From positions 397 through 10,060 of the forward strand of contig DCZN01000007.1 of the NCBI GenBank assembly GCA_002331625.1: a stretch of DNA of 9,664 bases, written 5' to 3'. This document shows positions 6,420 through 9,664 of this stretch, one piece after another. This DNA comes from Nitrospira sp. UBA2083. Lineage in GTDB: Bacteria; Nitrospirota; Nitrospiria; Nitrospirales; Nitrospiraceae. The notes beneath the pieces were generated by a model. The model was not told where the DNA came from. It saw only the letters and a list, made by a program, of their open reading frames with translations, and ran no database searches. Every line of letters begins with the position of its first letter. The stretch's first letter is position 1. The position numbers were made by a program, and so were the translations under genes.

Positions 6420-7603
6420 CTCAGGCCCAGATTGAGCCAGGCGCCACTGTCGGTGTGCTCGGAGGTGGACAATTAGGCGCCATGTTCACCGGAATGGCCC
6501 GTCGCATGGGCTATCGGGTGGCCGTTTGGGATCCTGATGCAGACGTGCCTGCACATCAAGTGGCCAACCGATCATTCATCGCACCATTTTCCGACCACGC
6601 CACCAGAGAGCAGTTTGTTCACGCGACTCAGGCCATTACTCTGGAATGGGAGAATATCCCGGCTGAACTCTGCGAATGGCTGGAACAGCGCCGCTCGGTA
6701 CGCCCCGCCAGTGCCGTTCTGAGGACTATCCAGGACCGTGTCGCGCAGAAACAGTTTCTGTCCTCACGGGCACTTCCCGTTCCAGATTTTGCCGAAGCGG
6801 AATCTGGTCCCCAGTTGAATGAAGCCATTAATCGTCTTGGTCTTCCCGTTGTATGCAAAACAGCAAGGAGCGGCTACGACGGAAAAGGACAATGGCTGGT
6901 CAGACAACATTCCGATCTTGCCCAAATCGAACAGGATCTCGCAGTCACCCCGTCGGTGAGGCGATGGATTGTCGAACAGTTCATCACGTTTGTCCGCGAG
7001 CTCTCGGTTCTTGTGGTGCGAAATGAACGTGGCGACTGCTGCGTCTATCCAGTCGTAGAGAATAGACATGAACAAGGAATCTTGCGCGACAGCCGTGTGC
7101 CTGCGCCCATTTCTCCAGATGAGGCTGAGGCGGCGAGGGAGCTCTCCCTCAGAGCGGTGACTGCACTACAGGGAGTCGGGGTCTTTTGTGTCGAGCTCTT
7201 CCAGGCTCAAGACGGCCGACTGCTCATCAATGAAATCGCACCGCGCCCCCATAACTCCGGTCATTATACGTTGGATGCCTGTACCGTCTCCCAATTCGAA
7301 CAACAAGTTCGTGTGACGTGCGGTCTCCCGCTGGGAGAGGTGCGACTGCTGAGCCCTGCGGTCATGGTGAATCTGATTGGTGACGAGGTGACCGCAGTGC
7401 TGTCTCGAGAGGGAAGCCAAGCGGTTTATTCTATTCCTGGAGCTGTCGTTCATGTCTACGGGAAGCAGGTCATTCGCCCTCGCAGAAAAATGGGCCATGT
7501 GACGTTCACTGCACCAGAGGCTGATACAGCCGTTAGCTTGGCTCAGCAGTTCCTGGCACGTATAAAAAAGTCAACCCTGTCCATCCCCTCCCCTCACACC
7601 TAG
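6416..7603 (+). CDS. purK: 5-(carboxyamino)imidazole ribonucleotide synthase
   Basis: ATP-grasp enzyme, cytoplasmic, joining AIR, bicarbonate and ATP to give N5-CAIR, the substrate of PurE. The 395-residue length is slightly above the usual 355-390. In order: a GGGQLG nucleotide-fold motif at 16-21 in the N-terminal domain; the ATP-grasp loop SGYDGKGQW at 152-160; [16 protein letters not shown] at 187-202; the metal-binding strand and loop [18 protein letters not shown] at 271-288; and the C-terminal RRKMGHVT at 356-363, typical of PurK. The start is the GTG at 6416, whose GTGA overlaps the purE TGA and implies translational coupling. Upstream in-frame starts would lie deep inside purE. All expected motifs are present. 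No clear terminator follows: a 6-bp stem with a 12-nt loop at 7609-7632 has no T-run. Confidence 0.96.
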   Translation: MTQAQIEPGATVGVLGGGQLGAMFTGMARRMGYRVAVWDPDADVPAHQVANRSFIAPFSDHATREQFVHATQAITLEWENIPAELCEWLEQRRSVRPASAVLRTIQDRVAQKQFLSSRALPVPDFAEAESGPQLNEAINRLGLPVVCKTARSGYDGKGQWLVRQHSDLAQIEQDLAVTPSVRRWIVEQFITFVRELSVLVVRNERGDCCVYPVVENRHEQGILRDSRVPAPISPDEAEAARELSLRAVTALQGVGVFCVELFQAQDGRLLINEIAPRPHNSGHYTLDACTVSQFEQQVRVTCGLPLGEVRLLSPAVMVNLIGDEVTAVLSREGSQAVYSIPGAVVHVYGKQVIRPRRKMGHVTFTAPEADTAVSLAQQFLARIKKSTLSIPSPHT

Positions 7604-7654
7604 CAGCCTCTTGCAATGAGATTATGGCAAGACCGCTGCAGGATTGATTCTTCA

Positions 7655-7673
7655 AGCTTCCTACTAGGGAGCT
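7655..7673 (+). other. Small hairpin in the purK-kinase gap
   Basis: AGCTTCC (7655-7661) can pair with GGGAGCT (7667-7673) around a 5-nt loop, with one G-T wobble. No T-run follows, so it is not a convincing terminator. In the same gap TTTACA at 7696-7701 is a possible -35 box, but the best -10 at 18 nt (TTCTAT) is poor. Confidence 0.2.
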
Positions 7674-7795
7674 GGTATCCACTCCTCTCCCACGGTTTAC
7701 AGCAGCCAATTTTCCACCGTTCTATTTTGTCATCATGTGGTTCGGAAGCGACCAGACGAGAGGAAAAAAGCACAGAAATGGCTGTAACTCGCAAT

Positions 7796-7851
7796 AACCT
7801 CCGGAGGCATATAACTTGCTGCCAACCTCCTGCCATCGCCTCGGGAGGTTG
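7796..7851 (+). promoter_or_regulatory. Leader structure sequestering the kinase ribosome binding site
   Basis: CAACCTCC (7823-7830) and GGAGGTTG (7844-7851) form a perfect 8-bp stem with a 13-nt loop. The right arm is the Shine-Dalgarno sequence of the gene starting at 7860. A second AACCTCC (7796-7802) is followed at once by GGAGG (7803-7807). The two AACCTCC copies and two GGAGG copies can pair in more than one combination, giving exclusive folds in which the ribosome binding site is hidden or free. The pairing is seen in the sequence; a regulatory role is inference. Confidence 0.4.
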
Positions 7852-7859
7852 AAATAGTT

Positions 7860-9664
7860 ATGGGACAAAATTCGGCAGCCATCAGCCACCACCCAGCATC
7901 GGATCGCCTCTATCGAATGCTCTTAGAACCAGGTTCACGCTACCTGGTACTCCAGGGGCTCGTGACCATCATCTTGTCCTACGAGTTACTATTCGGCACC
8001 GATCCTATTATTAGCCGAGTGATGAGCAATACCCTTGTCATGGGACTATGGCTCGGCACCGTCGCGATGGCGATGTTGCCTCAGACAATCATTGGAGCCG
8101 CATGGTTCGGGACAGGACTCGTTGCTCTCGACACGCTCTTCGTGACCGCTGGCATCTATCTGTCGGGAAATGCCCGGTCGGATCTCTATATCAGCTATTT
8201 TGTGCTGATGCTCCTCGCGGCCTCGGTCCGACGCCTGTCCCATCTGCTCGGCCTGTCCCTGCTCTTGAGCGCGGGATATGCGGTGGTGTTGTATGAAGGC
8301 GTTCTGCAAACCGGTGTCATGGCCACCGGACAGCTGTTGGGCATTCCAGTCTTGCTGGTGATGGCGGTCTTCTACGGGGTTGCGCTTGAAAGTACGGCAG
8401 TAGCCCAGAAAGAAACGGCTTCGTTACAGAAAGACGTCGAGGAATTGAAAAAGACTGAAGAAGGACTGGTGACAGCCAAGGCGGAGTTAGAAGCCAGGCT
8501 CGCCTCCCTGAAAGCCGATCTCACAAGGGCCAATACCGATCTTCGTGAAGGGCAAATTGCTCGTCAAGGGTTGGAACGCCAACTTCAGGAAGCCCATAAA
8601 ATTGAAGCAGTCGGACGAGTCGCGGCGAGAATTGCGACCGAATTTGAAACGTTGTTTTCCGCGATCGGGAAGCAAACCGGCGTCATGTTGGGACGGCTGC
8701 AGCAGGATGATCCCCTCAGAGCCTCGGTCGATGAACTCTTTAAGGTGGGAGAAAAGGCGGCCACGCTCACGGCACAACTCATCGCACTTAATCTGGATGG
8801 GCGACCGATCCGAAACACGGTATCTGTCCATGCAGTATTGGCCGATGTCCATCGTATGATTGCTGATCTACTCTCCGATCACATCGACCTAACCATGCAG
8901 TTGGATAAGCAAGTGGCTTATGTGGATGTGGATCGGGAAGGATTGGAAACCACTCTCTTTCAGTTAGTCGTCAATGCACGGGACGCGATGACCAATGGGG
9001 GCCGCCTCACGATCGGGGTCAAGACGATCGATGAACCGGCCAAATCGTCCAGGCCAGGTTCGATCGGTAGAGCAGCTTCCCATGTCCAGATCACGATCAG
9101 CGATACTGGAACCGGGATGAACCTGGATACCCAAGCCCACATGTTCGAACCATTGTTTTCAACGAAGGAAACGAACATCGGTCTCGGTCTCACCGCCGTC
9201 TTTGGAATCGTCAAACAGAACGGAGGCACGCTCAACGTGGACAGCCGGCCGGGGCAAGGGACGGTGGTCCGCGTCTGTTTCCCTGCCGTACCCGCTCCGG
9301 ACGGAGAAAAGGAATTGGTTCACAAGGCCATGGTGGCAAAAGGTGACGAGACGATCCTACTGGTGGAAGAAAACGAAATTGAACGGAAACTGGCGCTATC
9401 GGCGTTGCAGCAGCATCGTTACCGTGTACTCGAGGCTGCGTCGTCAGTCGAGGCACTGATGCTGATGCAACAGTACAATGGTGTCCTCCATCTCACAGTG
9501 AGCCCATTGGTGATGTCTGAAATCGGTGGACGGGAGCTGGCCAGTCGACTCCTGCACCAACATCCGATGATGAAGGCGCTGTTTATTTCGAGCTATGATG
9601 ATGAAACCATCAGGCATCACCGGATCAACCAGCGGTTTGTCTTACAGCAGCCGTACCGCCAATC
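7860..9664 (+). CDS. Membrane-bound hybrid histidine kinase homolog with eroded phosphorylation sites (3' end outside window)
   Basis: 601 codons are open to the window edge. GGGAGG at 7843-7848 precedes the ATG at 7860 by 11 nt. Six hydrophobic segments lie at about 28-46, 55-74, 77-103, 110-124, 130-147 and 155-178, with no large periplasmic domain. A coiled coil follows at about 180-245. The dimerisation region is recognisable (HKIEAVGRVAARIATEFETL, 246-265), but the phospho-accepting His of the usual GIAHDFNN motif is Thr260. The ATPase domain keeps its N-box (Asn372 in NARDAM), G1 (DTGTGM from Asp415), F-box (MFEPLFSTKE), G2 (IGLGL, 440-444) and G3 (RPGQGT). A receiver domain begins near 499 (ETILLVEENE). 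Its acidic pair is Glu-Glu, its phospho-accepting Asp is Pro549, and its conserved Lys is Gln597. It likely senses a membrane-related signal and may act without phosphotransfer. The substitutions are seen; the consequence is inferred. Confidence 0.88.
   Translation, partial: MGQNSAAISHHPASDRLYRMLLEPGSRYLVLQGLVTIILSYELLFGTDPIISRVMSNTLVMGLWLGTVAMAMLPQTIIGAAWFGTGLVALDTLFVTAGIYLSGNARSDLYISYFVLMLLAASVRRLSHLLGLSLLLSAGYAVVLYEGVLQTGVMATGQLLGIPVLLVMAVFYGVALESTAVAQKETASLQKDVEELKKTEEGLVTAKAELEARLASLKADLTRANTDLREGQIARQGLERQLQEAHKIEAVGRVAARIATEFETLFSAIGKQTGVMLGRLQQDDPLRASVDELFKVGEKAATLTAQLIALNLDGRPIRNTVSVHAVLADVHRMIADLLSDHIDLTMQLDKQVAYVDVDREGLETTLFQLVVNARDAMTNGGRLTIGVKTIDEPAKSSRPGSIGRAASHVQITISDTGTGMNLDTQAHMFEPLFSTKETNIGLGLTAVFGIVKQNGGTLNVDSRPGQGTVVRVCFPAVPAPDGEKELVHKAMVAKGDETILLVEENEIERKLALSALQQHRYRVLEAASSVEALMLMQQYNGVLHLTVSPLVMSEIGGRELASRLLHQHPMMKALFISSYDDETIRHHRINQRFVLQQPYRQ
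9354..9664 (+). other. Degenerate receiver domain of the kinase homolog (incomplete)
   Basis: The segment follows the receiver fold of HATPase-linked hybrid kinases: ETILLVEEN, YRVLEAASSVEAL, then VMSEIGGREL where VMPGMSGREL is typical, LFISSYDDE, and VLQQPY where FLQKPF is typical. Position 9504-9506 encodes Pro where the phosphorylated Asp is expected, and 9648-9650 encodes Gln where Lys is expected. The Ser of the Thr/Ser switch position is kept. The final helix lies outside the window. Confidence 0.8.

Noticed and set aside
7609..7632. Hairpin after purK as a terminator
   Set aside because: It has only a 6-bp stem with a 12-nt loop and no T-run.
7616..7852. Open frame of 78 codons between purK and the kinase gene
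   Set aside because: It has no ribosome binding site and no recognisable family; its Cys, Ser and Arg composition looks like translated non-coding sequence. Its opposite strand is also open by chance.

Overview
The window looks like chromosomal DNA of a free-living Gram-negative bacterium: TolC-type outer membrane factors imply an outer membrane, genes are tightly packed, and GC content is moderate to high. The style (TolC/HlyD export sets, membrane-anchored hybrid kinases) would fit Nitrospira or a relative, but that is an impression, not something the sequence proves. All genes are on the + strand. I see no tRNA, rRNA, CRISPR array, insertion sequence or phage gene.

Region 1 (1-5519) is an export cluster. 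It holds the 3' end of one TolC-family gene, a complete TolC paralog directly behind it (70.5% identical over the shared last 190 residues, counted by hand), an ABC exporter-like protein with a full membrane domain, and an HlyD-type membrane fusion protein. Together these are the outer-membrane, inner-membrane and periplasmic parts of a tripartite (type I secretion-like) system. The ABC protein is open end to end, but essentially every nucleotide-handling motif of its ATPase domain is degenerate, so it is probably a pseudo-ATPase. The region closes with a strong rho-independent terminator and a second perfect 13-bp hairpin (5527-5593).

Region 2 (about 5741-7603) is a purine-biosynthesis operon: a good sigma70-like promoter, purE, then purK starting inside the purE stop codon (4-nt GTGA overlap). 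The two proteins carry out the two-step conversion of AIR to CAIR.

Region 3 (7604-9664) is a 256-nt intergenic stretch leading into a large gene that runs off the window. The gene encodes six predicted membrane helices, a coiled coil, a histidine-kinase core and a receiver domain. Its ATP-binding boxes are intact, but the phospho-accepting His is Thr, the receiver Asp is Pro and the receiver Lys is Gln, so it appears to be a hybrid kinase that has lost both phosphorylation sites. Its ribosome binding site lies in one arm of an 8-bp hairpin, and the leader has a second copy of the pairing partner.

The main points of interest are these two full-length, motif-eroded signalling and transport proteins, the tandem TolC paralogs whose divergence is concentrated in the predicted outer-membrane segment, and the possible switch-like leader of the kinase gene.
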